The notes under the pieces are model-generated. The model saw nothing but the letters and a program-made list of their open reading frames with translations. It searched no databases and was not told the DNA's origin. Below, in pieces: positions 25,545-35,790 of a stretch of DNA of 64,000 nucleotides (position 1 is its first letter; the number at the start of each line of letters is the position of its first letter). The translations under genes and the position numbers were made by a program. The stretch lies in contig NZ_CAJHBQ010000003.1 of assembly GCF_904846685.1 (NCBI RefSeq), positions 248,001-312,000 of the forward strand. Reading direction: 5' to 3'. Source of the stretch: Psychrobacter submarinus (GTDB taxonomy: Bacteria > Pseudomonadota > Gammaproteobacteria > Pseudomonadales > Moraxellaceae).

Positions 25545-27419
25545 ATGGATAAATTGCGCGATTTTTTAAAAACTTGGCCTGGTCGCATTTTATTGATTTT
25601 ATGCCTAGCGCCATTAGCGTTGTTGGGTGTTGAGAGCTATTTTGGCGGGAATGTCGATCCCAACCAAATCGCTCAGGTAGGAGAGGCAAGTGTTGGACTT
25701 AGCGAGTACCAGTCTGCGGTGAACAGCCGCCGTACTGAGCTATTAGATCAGGTCGATGATGCCAGTTTGATCAATGAAGATGTGCTGCATGATCAAGTGT
25801 TAAAAGGCCTTATTGATCGCACTTTACTCGAGCAGCAAGCAGGCAAGCTGGGTATGACTGTATCTGATGACACGATCAATCGCTTATTGTTGCAAGAAGA
25901 GATATTCAAAGACGCAGAAGGTAATTTTTCTAATGATCAATTCTCAAACTTCTTGCGTCAGCGCGGAATGACTAAAAACCAGCTATTTGCAGAGTTTCGC
26001 AATCAGTTGAGTCTAGATCAGCTCAACGCCAGTATTGTGGGAACAGCCATCTATCCAATGCGCGCTGTCAACCAGCTGATCGACTTGCAGCTTGAGACCC
26101 GTAAGGTTTGGTTGCATCGTTTCAACTGGCAGGACTACCAGCAACAAGTACAAATCAGTCAGGCGGATGTAGAGGCGTATTACAATGCCAATAAAGATGA
26201 GCTAAAAAGCGACGCTATGGTCGATCTTGCTTATATTCAGCTGATACCGGCTAACATTGAAGTTAAGCAAGTGACTGAAGATGAGTTAGAACAGCAGTAT
26301 GAGAGCTATAAGCAACAGCTTGGGGTGAGTGACGAGCGTATGATTAGCCAAATACTTTTGAGCGGTGATGATGCCAAAGCACGCGCTGATAAGGTATTGG
26401 CCGAGCTAAATAACGGTGCAGATTTTGCTGCGCTGGCTGAACAGTACTCTGATGACCCTACTGGTGCAAGCGGCGGCGCTATTGGCCGTTTTAATCCTTC
26501 GGTATTTGGTAACGATGCTGCTAAGGTTGAGGACGCTCTTGAGGGATTAACCGTCGGTGAGGTGAGCCCAGTCGTCAATACGAGCTTTGGTTATCAGATT
26601 TTCAAAGTCACTGAAGACAATAGTGATGACGTGCCTACTATGGAGAGTATGCGCGAAGAGCTGACGGCAAAAGCCAAAGAGTATAAGCGTCAGACGATTT
26701 ATGCTGATAAAGTCACTGCTATTAATGATTTGGCGGCAGACGGCTTTAGTATCGAAGATATCGCTCAACAAGAAAATGTGACGCTTAAGCGGATCAATGA
26801 CTACCGCAAAGAAAACAATACGTCCGTACTCGCGCAGCCTGCAGTGATCAAACAAGCGTTTGATGATTTTACTATTCAGGATCAAGCGGTAACGACTGGT
26901 ATTGAAGTCGGTAATGGTATGGTCTGGGCGCAGCCGAGCAACTATCGTCCTACTGAGACTCTAAGCTTAGCCGCAGCGACCCCGATTATCACGCAAACCC
27001 TACGCAAACAAAAAGCCAGTGCTTTAGCTCTAGCCGATGCCAAAAAAGTAGCAGCCGCTATTGATACTGTCGATGATATCGCAAAGCAAGCTGTATCCTT
27101 TCAAGCATTGGGTGAGATCAATCGTCAAACGCCTTTGTTATCTGATAAAGAGCGTGGCCTTGCGTTTAGTAAGCAAGCACCTATGAATGGAGTAGTGGCG
27201 ATAGCCAGTCCTACGGAAGTGGGGGCGTCAGTGCTAGTAGGTGACCATATAGAAACACAAGGTGAGTCGCAGCTATCTGCAGCAGAAAAAGTACAAACTG
27301 CTGCTATTATCCGTGATAATTTAGGCCAAGATCAGTTGCAGGATTACTTAGACTACCTACGTTTAGCGTATAACGTTGAGATCAATGAAGCGAATATGGA
27401 GAACGCTCAGGTTCGCTAA
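25545..27419 (+). CDS. ppiD: Periplasmic folding chaperone PpiD (parvulin/SurA_N family)
   Basis: An inner-membrane-anchored chaperone that meets proteins leaving the Sec translocon. It starts MDKLRDFLKTWPGR, followed by one transmembrane helix (about 14-33), a SurA-N-like chaperone region (about 60-190) and a parvulin domain (about 260-355) with ILLSGDDAKARADKVLAEL, FAALAEQYSDDPTGASGG and FGYQIFKV. I chose the ATG at 25545, 28 codons inside the open frame, because it puts the anchor at the N-terminus as in E. coli. The protein has 624 residues (E. coli 623). Its position after an HU gene is conserved in gammaproteobacteria. Confidence 0.92.
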   Translation: MDKLRDFLKTWPGRILLILCLAPLALLGVESYFGGNVDPNQIAQVGEASVGLSEYQSAVNSRRTELLDQVDDASLINEDVLHDQVLKGLIDRTLLEQQAGKLGMTVSDDTINRLLLQEEIFKDAEGNFSNDQFSNFLRQRGMTKNQLFAEFRNQLSLDQLNASIVGTAIYPMRAVNQLIDLQLETRKVWLHRFNWQDYQQQVQISQADVEAYYNANKDELKSDAMVDLAYIQLIPANIEVKQVTEDELEQQYESYKQQLGVSDERMISQILLSGDDAKARADKVLAELNNGADFAALAEQYSDDPTGASGGAIGRFNPSVFGNDAAKVEDALEGLTVGEVSPVVNTSFGYQIFKVTEDNSDDVPTMESMREELTAKAKEYKRQTIYADKVTAINDLAADGFSIEDIAQQENVTLKRINDYRKENNTSVLAQPAVIKQAFDDFTIQDQAVTTGIEVGNGMVWAQPSNYRPTETLSLAAATPIITQTLRKQKASALALADAKKVAAAIDTVDDIAKQAVSFQALGEINRQTPLLSDKERGLAFSKQAPMNGVVAIASPTEVGASVLVGDHIETQGESQLSAAEKVQTAAIIRDNLGQDQLQDYLDYLRLAYNVEINEANMENAQVR

Positions 27420-27432
27420 ATACAAGGTTAGC

Positions 27433-27469
27433 CACAAAAAAGCCACCGTAATGACGGTGGCTTTTTGTG
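27433..27469. terminator. Bidirectional terminator between ppiD and purH
   Basis: CACAAAAAAGCCACCGT-aatg-ACGGTGGCTTTTTGTG is a strong GC stem with A and T tracts, serving two convergent genes. Confidence 0.93.
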
Positions 27470-27514
27470 TGTACCAGTTGTACTTAATAGTTAAGCAAGC
27501 TTATCGATACCGGA

Positions 27515-29089
27515 TTAATGGCGGAAATGACGCATTCCAGTGAATACCATGGCTATGCCGTGCTCATTAGCTGCAGCAATAGTCTCGTCATCACGCATAG
27601 AACCACCGGGCTGAATGATAGCAGCAATACCGACTTCAGCCGCATTGTCAATGCCATCACGGAAAGGGAAGAAGGCGTCTGAAGCCATGACAGCGCCTTC
27701 AGTTGCAAGGCCTGCATGCTCAGCTTTTATAGCAGCGATACGAGCAGAATTGACACGGCTCATCTGACCTGCACCAACGCCGATAGTACGCTTGTTTTTA
27801 CCATAAACAATAGCGTTTGATTTGACATATTTGGCGACAGTCCAAGTGAACAGCAAGTCGGCAATTTGAGCCTCTGTCGGTTGTACGTCAGTGACGATCT
27901 GTAAGTCATTAGCACCAATAATGTCCAAGTCTTGCTCTTGCACCAGTAATCCACCGTTAACGCGCTTGTAGTCGAGTTTGCTTTGGCGGTTAGTCGTTGG
28001 TAGCTCGCCGCAAACCAATACTCGAACGTTTTTCTTCGCGGCCGTTACCTCTAGCACGCCATCTTCGATACTGGGAGCAATGATCACTTCGACAAACTGG
28101 TTATCGATGATGTCCTTTGCCGCAGCGACGCTAAGCGCAGTATTAAAAGCGATGATACCGCCAAAAGAGGATTCAGGGTCTGTGCTAAAGGCGGTGCGAT
28201 AGGCAGCGACTTGATCAGGATCAACGGCAACACCGCAAGGGTTTGCATGTTTGACGATGACGCAAGCAGGCGCGGTAAAGGCTTTTACGCATTCAAGCGC
28301 CGCGTCTGTGTCAGCGATATTATTATAGGATAGGGCTTTGCCTTGTAGCTGCTTAGCAGTGGCAATCGACGCTTCTTTTTTATCTAAAGCAGAATTTTCG
28401 ACGTAGAAGGCGGCCTTTTGGTGCGGGTTTTCGCCGTAGCGCAAATCCTGCATTTTATCGAATTGTAGATTGAGCGTACGAGAAAAAACTTCTGGCTGCT
28501 GTGTGTCGTTAACGCGGCTGCCTAAGAAGTTTGCAATCATGCCATCGTACTGAGCCGTATGTTCAAAAGCCTTCACTGCCAAATCGTAGCGTAACGCTGA
28601 GGTCAGCGTTGTACCTTTGTTTAGAGCAGATAGAACGCGCTCGTAATCATTAGGGTCGGTTACGATGCCAACATCAGCATGATTTTTTGCCGCAGCGCGG
28701 ACCATAGTAGGGCCACCAATATCAATATTTTCAATAGCGTCAGTCATAGTCACGTCAGCTTGTGCAATCGTTTCAGCAAACGGATATAGGTTGACGACCA
28801 CCATATCAATGCGCTCAATAGCATGCTCATTCATGATCGCATCGTCAGTACCTCGGCGGCCTAAGATACCGCCATGGATTTTGGGATGTAGGGTTTTGAC
28901 GCGGCCGTCCATCATTTCAGCAAAGCCTGTATAGTCAGAGACCTCTGTGACTTCGACATTATTGTCTTGTAGCAAACGATAAGTGCCGCCCGTAGACAAT
29001 AGGCCAAAACCTGATTTAATTAAGCCTTGAGCGAATTCTACAATACCTGCTTTATTAGATACTGAGAGGAGAGCTAGTGGTTTTGTCAT
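27515..29089 (-). CDS. purH: Bifunctional AICAR transformylase / IMP cyclohydrolase
   Basis: It catalyses the last two steps of IMP synthesis. The N-terminal IMP cyclohydrolase (MGS-like) half includes [23 protein letters not shown] and [18 protein letters not shown]. The C-terminal formyltransferase half has [29 protein letters not shown] and the catalytic [10 protein letters not shown] chose ATG 29089 ([10 protein letters not shown]), 18 codons inside the open frame, because it fits the family start. The protein has 524 residues (E. coli 529). It lies downstream of fis, as in Pseudomonas and Acinetobacter. Confidence 0.96.
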   Translation of the reverse strand: MTKPLALLSVSNKAGIVEFAQGLIKSGFGLLSTGGTYRLLQDNNVEVTEVSDYTGFAEMMDGRVKTLHPKIHGGILGRRGTDDAIMNEHAIERIDMVVVNLYPFAETIAQADVTMTDAIENIDIGGPTMVRAAAKNHADVGIVTDPNDYERVLSALNKGTTLTSALRYDLAVKAFEHTAQYDGMIANFLGSRVNDTQQPEVFSRTLNLQFDKMQDLRYGENPHQKAAFYVENSALDKKEASIATAKQLQGKALSYNNIADTDAALECVKAFTAPACVIVKHANPCGVAVDPDQVAAYRTAFSTDPESSFGGIIAFNTALSVAAAKDIIDNQFVEVIIAPSIEDGVLEVTAAKKNVRVLVCGELPTTNRQSKLDYKRVNGGLLVQEQDLDIIGANDLQIVTDVQPTEAQIADLLFTWTVAKYVKSNAIVYGKNKRTIGVGAGQMSRVNSARIAAIKAEHAGLATEGAVMASDAFFPFRDGIDNAAEVGIAAIIQPGGSMRDDETIAAANEHGIAMVFTGMRHFRH

Positions 29090-29449
29090 AATAAAATCAT
29101 TCCATAAAAATCCTGAAAATAAAAGGCATTTAACCGCAAGCATAGGCTGCTAGCGATGGATACCGTATAGGCTCAGGCGAGGGGATATAGGCAAGACAAG
29201 CCATAAAAAACAGGCTTAATTATTGCCATGAGTAGGTCGTGATAACTATTATAAAATATGTGGTGACTGATATGGTTGTTTATGTGATTACGATTGGCCT
29301 AGTGATTCATCGGTTAAGGCAATAGTATAAAGGCCGATATGATAAAACATATTGGCTAGTATGTACAAAATTTTGTCTTGTTTGCCCAAATTATTAGTCA
29401 AAATACTCGCCGCTTTAGCGCCTAGAAGATGAACTAGCAGCTTGAAGCA
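29090..29449 (-). other. fis-purH intergenic region
   Basis: This 360-bp leader contains a minus-strand TATAAT near 29245-29250 but no convincing -35. It should carry the purH promoter or an attenuating leader. No gene is seen. Confidence 0.35.
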
Positions 29450-29749
29450 TTACATCAAGTCGTAGCACTTTAGCTTTTTACGTAAAGTCCCACGATTCAA
29501 CCCTAATATTTGCGCGCACTTGGTTTGATTGCCGCGAGTCTTTTCGAGGACTACGGTCAATAATGGTAGCTCGACTTCTTTTAAGATAAGCTCATACAAA
29601 TCAGTTGGTAGCTCGTCGCCCAAGGCTAGAAAATACTCACGAACCACACGTTCAACATGATAGCGTAAAGGCTCAGAGCTCTCAGCTGAGCTTGCATAAT
29701 GTACGCTTTGGGCAAAATGATTGGCGGAGCCCTGTACAGATGGTGTCAT
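29450..29749 (-). CDS. fis: DNA-binding protein Fis
   Basis: A nucleoid protein and growth-phase regulator that bends DNA and activates rRNA promoters in enterics. The C-terminal helix-turn-helix is very well conserved: TRGNQTKCAQILGLNRGTLRKKL (read in two parts, TRGNQTKCAQILGLN and RGTLRKKLKCY). The central dimerisation helix PLLTVVLEKT precedes it. It has 99 residues, like E. coli Fis (98); the N-terminal activation region is divergent. Gene order prmA-DUF3426-fis-purH corresponds to the pseudomonad order with dusB missing. Confidence 0.95.
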   Translation of the reverse strand: MTPSVQGSANHFAQSVHYASSAESSEPLRYHVERVVREYFLALGDELPTDLYELILKEVELPLLTVVLEKTRGNQTKCAQILGLNRGTLRKKLKCYDLM

Positions 29750-29779
29750 AAGGTATTTTCCTCAATATTGGGCAGATGA

Positions 29780-30754
29780 TCAATAAATAGGTTCAATAGT
29801 AATCCTATCAATTTGCTGGCGAGTCAGAGGGATAGTAAACATAAAAGGTTGGCTGTAATTGGCAGACAGCTGGCTTTGACGAGTCATTAAGTAGTCTTCT
29901 GGTAGCGCAATAAACTCTCCGACTAATGCATCGCTACCATAAATACTAACTCTAAGACTAGGTACCAGCTGGGTCTCGGTACTTTGATTCGATAGGGTCG
30001 CTTGCACATCACTATAAGCAGTAGCCGCTTTAATCTTGCTTGCTCTAAATACGGGATCAGAGATGACAAAAGCATCTAGATCAGCAGAGGGTAGTCGGCA
30101 CGCCGCTATCACACACACAGCCTCCAAACGGGCAGCATAGTCTGGATCTTTGATTAAAGTATTTAAATTAAAGATAATATATTGGGCAAATAAAGATAAG
30201 GTTAAGACCAAGCAACCAGCGCTCCACAGTAATATTGCTACTGATTGCGGTCCGTCATCGTAGTGCCCCGATCGCGTCTCATCATCTTGAGCAACATAGC
30301 GCCGCACTCTATCTTGAGCTAAATTACGCTGCGCTAAGTCTTGATACAAATACTGATTACTTAGCGCTTTATCGATCTTGTTAGCGGGCAAAACGGGCTG
30401 AGTTAAATAAGGCGTCGACTGCGAAGCACTCTGGTCAGCAGATTGTGCTTGAGCGTGACCGAGCGGCTTGTCGTGGTGACTATTATGCTTACTGAGCAGC
30501 TCTTCGAGCCAGTTATTATCTGAATGCGCGCTATCATCTGGTGTTACTGTATTATTCAATGAATCATCATTGGCAGAAACAACTAAATGCTCATTCACCA
30601 AAAAGTTGTGCTGACAATGGGCACAGCGCATCTGTGTGCTCGGTCGCTGTAAGAGCTCTGGCAATTCAGCATTTAGTTCAAAATACACCTGACAACTAGG
30701 ACACTGAGTTTTGATACGCGTAGTCATGTCATCAAGTCCAGAAGCAGTGTTCAT
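29780..30754 (-). CDS. Zinc-ribbon and DUF3426 membrane protein
   Basis: A 324-residue protein. Near the N-terminus a zinc ribbon is formed by CPSC (about 18-21) and CAHC (about 44-47), the MJ0042-type finger. A long polar region follows, then one transmembrane helix (about 175-198; VAILLWSAGCLVLTLSLFAQ) and a DUF3426 domain that ends in LRVSIYGSDALVGEFIALPEDYL. No function is established for the family. Its place between prmA and fis is conserved in related gammaproteobacteria. The ATG at 30754 or the one at 30727 (MTTRIKTQC) could be the start. Confidence 0.82.
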   Translation of the reverse strand: MNTASGLDDMTTRIKTQCPSCQVYFELNAELPELLQRPSTQMRCAHCQHNFLVNEHLVVSANDDSLNNTVTPDDSAHSDNNWLEELLSKHNSHHDKPLGHAQAQSADQSASQSTPYLTQPVLPANKIDKALSNQYLYQDLAQRNLAQDRVRRYVAQDDETRSGHYDDGPQSVAILLWSAGCLVLTLSLFAQYIIFNLNTLIKDPDYAARLEAVCVIAACRLPSADLDAFVISDPVFRASKIKAATAYSDVQATLSNQSTETQLVPSLRVSIYGSDALVGEFIALPEDYLMTRQSQLSANYSQPFMFTIPLTRQQIDRITIEPIY

Positions 30755-30824
30755 TAATTCTACTCAGCTACTATTGGCGGTAAGTAGGTACTGCCAATAT
30801 CGTAACAGATGTAATTAAATGTTG

Positions 30825-31751
30825 CTAGCCTGTAAATGTTCCTGACAGTCGTTGCCAATGATGATCTTCTTGCGTGGTAAAAGCATGCTTAGGGTCGAGG
30901 GTAAAATAGGGCTGATAAGCGTCAATAACTTGCTCAGTCTGCGACTCAATAAGACCTGCCAACACTAGCCTGCCTTGTACAGCGATAAGCGTTGCAAAAT
31001 AAGGCGCTAACCCAATAAGCGGTTTTGCTAAGATGTTAGCGGCTATTATGTCTACTGGTATCACCTCATTCTCAGCGCAGTAATCGTTGAACTCTTCTGG
31101 TAAAAAAGCCAATAGCCGCTCATCAACTTGATTGCGCTCAGCGTTTTGCTTAGTGGCCAATACTGCTTGTGGATCAATATCTACCGCATAAACTTGACGC
31201 GCGCCCAATAGCAGGGCAGCTATTCCCAAAATACCAGAGCCGCAGCCATAATCGATGACGACTTTATCCTGCAGGTCCTCGTTGGTGAGCCAATCTAAGC
31301 ATAAGCGAGTCGTTGCATGATAGCCTGTGCCAAAAGCTAAGCCTGGATCCATAATGATATTGGTTGCTTCAGGGTTTGGAGGTGTCAACCATTCAGGTAC
31401 AATCCAGAGGTTATTGGCGCATTCGATCGGCTGATAATGCGTCATCCATTCACGCTCCCAGTCCTTGTCCTCGACAGCACTGAGCCAAGTACGACTGGCA
31501 TCTACTTGTGCAGCGATATCATGACTAAGCTGCTCGAGAGCCTGTCGATTACCCTGTTCGGTAGCGGCGTCAAAGATACCTGTTAGTACCACCTCATCCC
31601 ATAGTGGCGACTCGCCAGGTAGCGGCTCAAACAAAGGCTGGTCGCCTGCATCGTCTAACATAATAGACAGCGCGCCCGATTCTAATAACAACGCTTCTGC
31701 CAAATCAACGTTGGTTTTTTTACACTGTAGATGCAGTTGTTGCCATGCCAT
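30825..31751 (-). CDS. prmA: Ribosomal protein L11 methyltransferase
   Basis: PrmA trimethylates L11 on several amino groups with S-adenosylmethionine. The N-terminal substrate-recognition domain begins MAWQQLHLQC. The SAM-binding motif VIDYGCGSGILGIAALLLGA (20 residues) is followed by YAVDIDPQAV and the catalytic-loop segment ANILAKPLIGLAPY. The protein has 308 residues against 293 in E. coli. It is the first gene of the prmA-DUF3426-fis group on this strand. Confidence 0.95.
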   Translation of the reverse strand: MAWQQLHLQCKKTNVDLAEALLLESGALSIMLDDAGDQPLFEPLPGESPLWDEVVLTGIFDAATEQGNRQALEQLSHDIAAQVDASRTWLSAVEDKDWEREWMTHYQPIECANNLWIVPEWLTPPNPEATNIIMDPGLAFGTGYHATTRLCLDWLTNEDLQDKVVIDYGCGSGILGIAALLLGARQVYAVDIDPQAVLATKQNAERNQVDERLLAFLPEEFNDYCAENEVIPVDIIAANILAKPLIGLAPYFATLIAVQGRLVLAGLIESQTEQVIDAYQPYFTLDPKHAFTTQEDHHWQRLSGTFTG

Positions 31752-31844
31752 AAAAATGCCTTTAAAAATAAGAAAAATAAGAGTGAGTTTAAAAATAATG
31801 AGATCTAATGCTGCCTAACACATACTGACGATCTCGCCTTGCTA

Positions 31845-32687
31845 CTAACGAAGCGCCTGCTGCGCCTCACGAATCACGCGAGTATTGTTCTGTGCTTGTC
31901 CAGATCTAAGGATAAGCTGCCATAAAGCGCGCCGACGATTAGCATCTTGCGAGACAGTCAGGCCGCGGCGAGCCATCGCTTCGGCTTTACGGGGCTGATT
32001 CTTTTTTAGTGCGACTTGCGATAAATAAAAGTATACCGCGGACGATCTAGGCGCCAAACGCTGCGCACGAGTAAAGCTGTTCTCTGCTGCGGTCAGATTA
32101 CCAGATTGTAGCTGCGAGGTACCGACTCGCATCAGGTTCTGAAAAGCAGGTAAATCGCTTTTATTATTAGAAGCTTGCCGGCTGGACTGTGAGGACTGCT
32201 GCGAGTTTTTACGGGCACGCTCTAATAAATCGCTATGTGAGGGTAAGCTCGGCGATTGAGAAGGCGTATTAGCGTCATAAACAGGTGGCTCTTCAATCAT
32301 CGCATCCGGTAGCGGTATGACTAAAACATTATCATCAGGACGTGTAGGTATGGGCTGATTCGGGGCTGAGCCAGACTGAGTTAAGGGGTTTTGACGATTG
32401 TTGCTATTTTCATAAGTCGTAGGGGCTTGGGCAGGCGGATGATAAGGCTCAATAGGGTAGCCATCATTGGTGTAGCTAGGTGCTGGCTGGCTAGAGTCAG
32501 CAACCGCAGTCGTTTGAGTAGTAGAAGTTACGGGTCCTTGATTAGCCATTGTAGACGGCGCGGTTTGACAAGCGCTCAGGGTTAAGGCGCTCATGAGTAT
32601 AGTAGGAAGAAGTACGCGCTTCGACGGTAATGAGCGTGCTGCTCCGCTTGCCAAAAGTTGTGAGTTTTGCTGCTTTAGTATCGCCAT
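31845..32687 (-). CDS. TPR lipoprotein, probable LpoP-type PBP1B activator
   Basis: A 280-residue putative outer-membrane lipoprotein. A basic N-terminus and hydrophobic stretch end in the lipobox LSAC (around Cys40). A long Pro/Ser/Gln-rich linker follows (about 45-180), then a TPR pair (about 185-275) with QSGNLTAAENSFTRAQRLAP and KKNQPRKAEAMARRGL. It lies directly downstream of mrcB. In Pseudomonas aeruginosa, LpoP, a TPR lipoprotein encoded beside the PBP1B gene, activates PBP1B. The linker would let a lipoprotein reach through the cell wall. The function is inferred from architecture and context. Its N-terminus is longer than a usual signal peptide, so a later ATG (for example at MSALTLSAC) is possible. 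Confidence 0.7.
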   Translation of the reverse strand: MAILKQQNSQLLASGAARSLPSKRVLLPTILMSALTLSACQTAPSTMANQGPVTSTTQTTAVADSSQPAPSYTNDGYPIEPYHPPAQAPTTYENSNNRQNPLTQSGSAPNQPIPTRPDDNVLVIPLPDAMIEEPPVYDANTPSQSPSLPSHSDLLERARKNSQQSSQSSRQASNNKSDLPAFQNLMRVGTSQLQSGNLTAAENSFTRAQRLAPRSSAVYFYLSQVALKKNQPRKAEAMARRGLTVSQDANRRRALWQLILRSGQAQNNTRVIREAQQALR

Positions 32688-32790
32688 ATCCTGCTACCTC
32701 TACTTAATATTACATCATCTATAAACAGCAAAAGATTTACTGAATAATAGGGTGATCTGTTTTTGATAATAAGTTATGTGTCGTTATCAT

Positions 32791-32830
32791 GTCACAATGC
32801 CACAATGTCACAATGCCACTATGCACGTAT
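32791..32830. repeat. 8-bp tandem repeat, about five copies
   Basis: GTCACAAT, GCCACAAT, GTCACAAT and GCCACTAT run in tandem, followed by a degenerate GCACGTAT. The array is in the spacer between mrcB and the TPR lipoprotein gene. Confidence 0.8.
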
Positions 32831-32929
32831 CAGTATACAGCCCCTAACTATAAATAATGGGCTTTAGATAACTCTAAAGCCCTTATTATAACTCGATTGT
32901 CCTGCTTTTAGCAGCTATTGAATCAACCT

Positions 32930-35383
32930 TTAGAACCACTCAAGCGCGCGGTCGTACCAAGTATCAGCGCCTCGTTGTGGCTCATTATTCTCCATATCTT
33001 CAGTAGTAGGCTGTTGCGTATTGTCCAGACCTTCTGATTGTGGCTGCCCGAAAGTAAATCCGCGTTCACGCGCTTGTTCTTGCTGATAAAGCTGCAAAGC
33101 GCACTCACTAGCCTCTTCAGGTAGATAGGCGGACATCACAGGTAAGTAGCGTGCATTGGCGCAGCGCTCATTAGAGAGCTTGCCTGAGTTGTTCTCAAGC
33201 CATAACCATTCGATCCCTTCCGGCTCTGCCATGGCTACAGGAGTTAGCTTTAAACGGCGCATATAATCAACCCAAATCGGTAGCGCTCCAGTACCACCGC
33301 CAAGACCGATAGGCTTATTATCATCGCGGCCTACCCAAACCACACTGACATAGTTACCACTATAGCCTGCAAACCAAGCATCTCGGTAGTCATTAGTGGT
33401 TCCAGTCTTACCCGCTAAATTTAGCTCACTACCCAAAGACTGCGCTCGGCGAGCTGTACCTTCTTTGACCACTTGCTGCAAAGCATAGTTGGTCAAAAAG
33501 TTAGCTTCAGGCGGCACACTGCGCTGTGTGTTAAGCCCAGTACGCTGCAAAATACGACCACGATCATCGATAACAGTACGAATACTATGGATAGGCGTAC
33601 GAAAGCCGCCGGTAGCAAAGACCTGATACACGCCCAGCATATCCATCGGACTGAGATTAACGGCGCCTAATAGCGCAGAAGGGTAAGGGGAGATTTTTTC
33701 TTCGATACCCATACGGCGTAGTTGTCTGGCAAAAGTATCTAAACCAAACTCCATCCCTAAACGTACAGTGCTTTGGTTATAGGACTTAGCTAGGGCAGTG
33801 GTGAAAGGAATAAACCCATGATCGCGGCCATCGTAGTTTTTGGGGTTCCAGTCGTTACCGTTTGAGGTGACTGTGATAGGTGAGTCATCCACTGAGCTGG
33901 CTAAATTATAGCGTCCACTCTCAAGCGCGGTCATATAGATGATAGGTTTTAGCAGCGAGCCGACGGGACGTTTAGCATCTACCGCTCGGTTAAAGCCGGT
34001 GAACTCGCTACCGCTACCGACGACAGAGACAAGCTCACCGGTCTCAGGATTGGCACTGACCAAAGCGCTTTGTAAATCTTTGGTCTTACTATTATTACGG
34101 CGCAGCTCACCGAGCTTACGATCAATCGCTTTGTCTGCTGCTAGCTGTGCAATAGGGTCGAGGGTACTGATAATAGTCAGACCTTCGTTTTTGAGATCGT
34201 CAGCATAGTAGACATCATTGAGCTCGCGTTTAACGATGTCCAAAAAGTCAGGAAACTGGCTCTTACCTTCAACGGGCTTATCGACGACGCCTAAAGAGTT
34301 GTCAGAGGCAGCTGCATAGTCTTCTGCTGTCAGCTTGCCTATCGCTTGCATATTACTCAGCACCACATCGCGGCGCGTTTTGGCCGCTTCTGGATGACGA
34401 CGCGGGTTATAGATGCTAGGCCCTTTTGCCATACCCACTAACATCGCTTGCTGATCTAGACGCAGCTCATTTAAAGGTTTATTAAAATAAAACTGTGATG
34501 CGAGGCCAAAACCATTAATAGAGCGATTGCCGTTTTGACCTAAGTAAATCTCATTTAGATAAGTTTGTAGTATCTCATCCTTGCTATAATGCAGCTCTAG
34601 CAGTATCGCCATCAACGCCTCGTTGGCTTTACGCTTAAGAGTACGATCTGAGTTGAGATAAAAGTTCTTAATCAGCTGCTGGGTGATAGTCGAGCCGCCT
34701 TGCATAGAGCCGCCTGAGAAGTTATTGATGACCGCGCGCGCTATGCCGCGTATCGATACGCCTTTATGCTCATAAAACGCGCGATCTTCAGTAGCAATTA
34801 GCGCATCTATGAGCGGCTGAGGCACCTCATCTAAAGAGACGACTAAGCGATCTTCGTTACTATCTGGATAGATGCCGCCGATACTGACAGGCTCTAGGCG
34901 TATGATACCTGTATCGTTTTGCTCAGTGCTCTGGATGCTTTGGATCTTATTATTAGCAAGCGTCATTTTGATGACTTGTTCTTTATCGACATCGTTAGCG
35001 CTATAGCTAAAGCCCCGAGTATGAATAAAGTAGGTATTGCCGGAGCGGTGGAAGCTACCAGTACGATCATAAGCGGTGTTGCTTTGATAGTTCAGTAGAT
35101 CAAGCCAAGTCTTTATCGTGTCTTTATCGACATTAGCGCCTTGATACAACTCAAGTGGCTGCGAATAAACTTTAGCTGGAATATCCCAGCGCTTACCCTC
35201 AAACTTACTAGTGATAGTACGATCAAGCTTGATTAGGTATAGAGCCAATAACACCATAGCTACGATGACAATGATGAGTAAGATACTGCTAAACACAATC
35301 CCGCCTTGTTTGGAGGGTAGGGAGCTCATTGCAGCTCTAGGCGACTGCGGCGGGGTAAGATTAGGTTTTTGCACTGATAACAC
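32930..35383 (-). CDS. mrcB: Bifunctional penicillin-binding protein 1B
   Basis: A class A PBP that polymerises (transglycosylase) and crosslinks (transpeptidase) peptidoglycan. A single anchor lies at about 29-50. A UB2H-type region (about 65-150) precedes the GT51 domain with EDRAFYEHKG, GGSTITQQLIKNFYL and KANEALMAILLE. The transpeptidase domain shows SLLK in RPVGSLLKPI, SYN in KSYNQSTV, and KTGTTNDYRDAWFAGY. The presence of UB2H-like sequence and context point to PBP1B, not PBP1A. The protein has 817 residues. The first in-frame start is a GTG (35383) with a weak ribosome site; an ATG 18 codons in (MSSLPSK) is an alternative. The probable activator gene is immediately downstream. Confidence 0.93.
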   Translation of the reverse strand: MLSVQKPNLTPPQSPRAAMSSLPSKQGGIVFSSILLIIVIVAMVLLALYLIKLDRTITSKFEGKRWDIPAKVYSQPLELYQGANVDKDTIKTWLDLLNYQSNTAYDRTGSFHRSGNTYFIHTRGFSYSANDVDKEQVIKMTLANNKIQSIQSTEQNDTGIIRLEPVSIGGIYPDSNEDRLVVSLDEVPQPLIDALIATEDRAFYEHKGVSIRGIARAVINNFSGGSMQGGSTITQQLIKNFYLNSDRTLKRKANEALMAILLELHYSKDEILQTYLNEIYLGQNGNRSINGFGLASQFYFNKPLNELRLDQQAMLVGMAKGPSIYNPRRHPEAAKTRRDVVLSNMQAIGKLTAEDYAAASDNSLGVVDKPVEGKSQFPDFLDIVKRELNDVYYADDLKNEGLTIISTLDPIAQLAADKAIDRKLGELRRNNSKTKDLQSALVSANPETGELVSVVGSGSEFTGFNRAVDAKRPVGSLLKPIIYMTALESGRYNLASSVDDSPITVTSNGNDWNPKNYDGRDHGFIPFTTALAKSYNQSTVRLGMEFGLDTFARQLRRMGIEEKISPYPSALLGAVNLSPMDMLGVYQVFATGGFRTPIHSIRTVIDDRGRILQRTGLNTQRSVPPEANFLTNYALQQVVKEGTARRAQSLGSELNLAGKTGTTNDYRDAWFAGYSGNYVSVVWVGRDDNKPIGLGGGTGALPIWVDYMRRLKLTPVAMAEPEGIEWLWLENNSGKLSNERCANARYLPVMSAYLPEEASECALQLYQQEQARERGFTFGQPQSEGLDNTQQPTTEDMENNEPQRGADTWYDRALEWF

Positions 35384-35790
35384 ACCGTTTTAACATAAAA
35401 AAACTGCCTCATAATGACGCAAATTGACTAAATTTTCAATCTATCATCTCAGTCACGGCATTCATTACGCCATTCATCATACCATGGCATTAAACCGTTA
35501 TAATAAGTAGAGCTTATCGCGCTGTAATCGCAGCTTAATGAATAAATACCGATACCTACTTTTAATCTAGAATATCACTGCCATATAAGATAACGACTTA
35601 TAGTGAGTCTCACTATGTTTTTTATATGAATTAAACACCGTTTTGAGCAAGGTATAAGCAACATTAGATAGTAATTCCCAAATAACAGCGTACGGCTATG
35701 ATTAGATTGACGATAAGATAGTTTTACCAAAAGCTGATTTTTCTAAAGTAACGTCCTCTAACAATAAGCCGGTCATTAATAAGAGCAATC
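35384..35790. other. Divergent intergenic region mrcB / copper ATPase
   Basis: The 407-bp region should hold promoters in both directions. A plus-strand TATAAT lies at 35499-35504 without a good -35. I see no FNR or CueR-like palindrome of good quality. No gene is seen. Confidence 0.4.
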
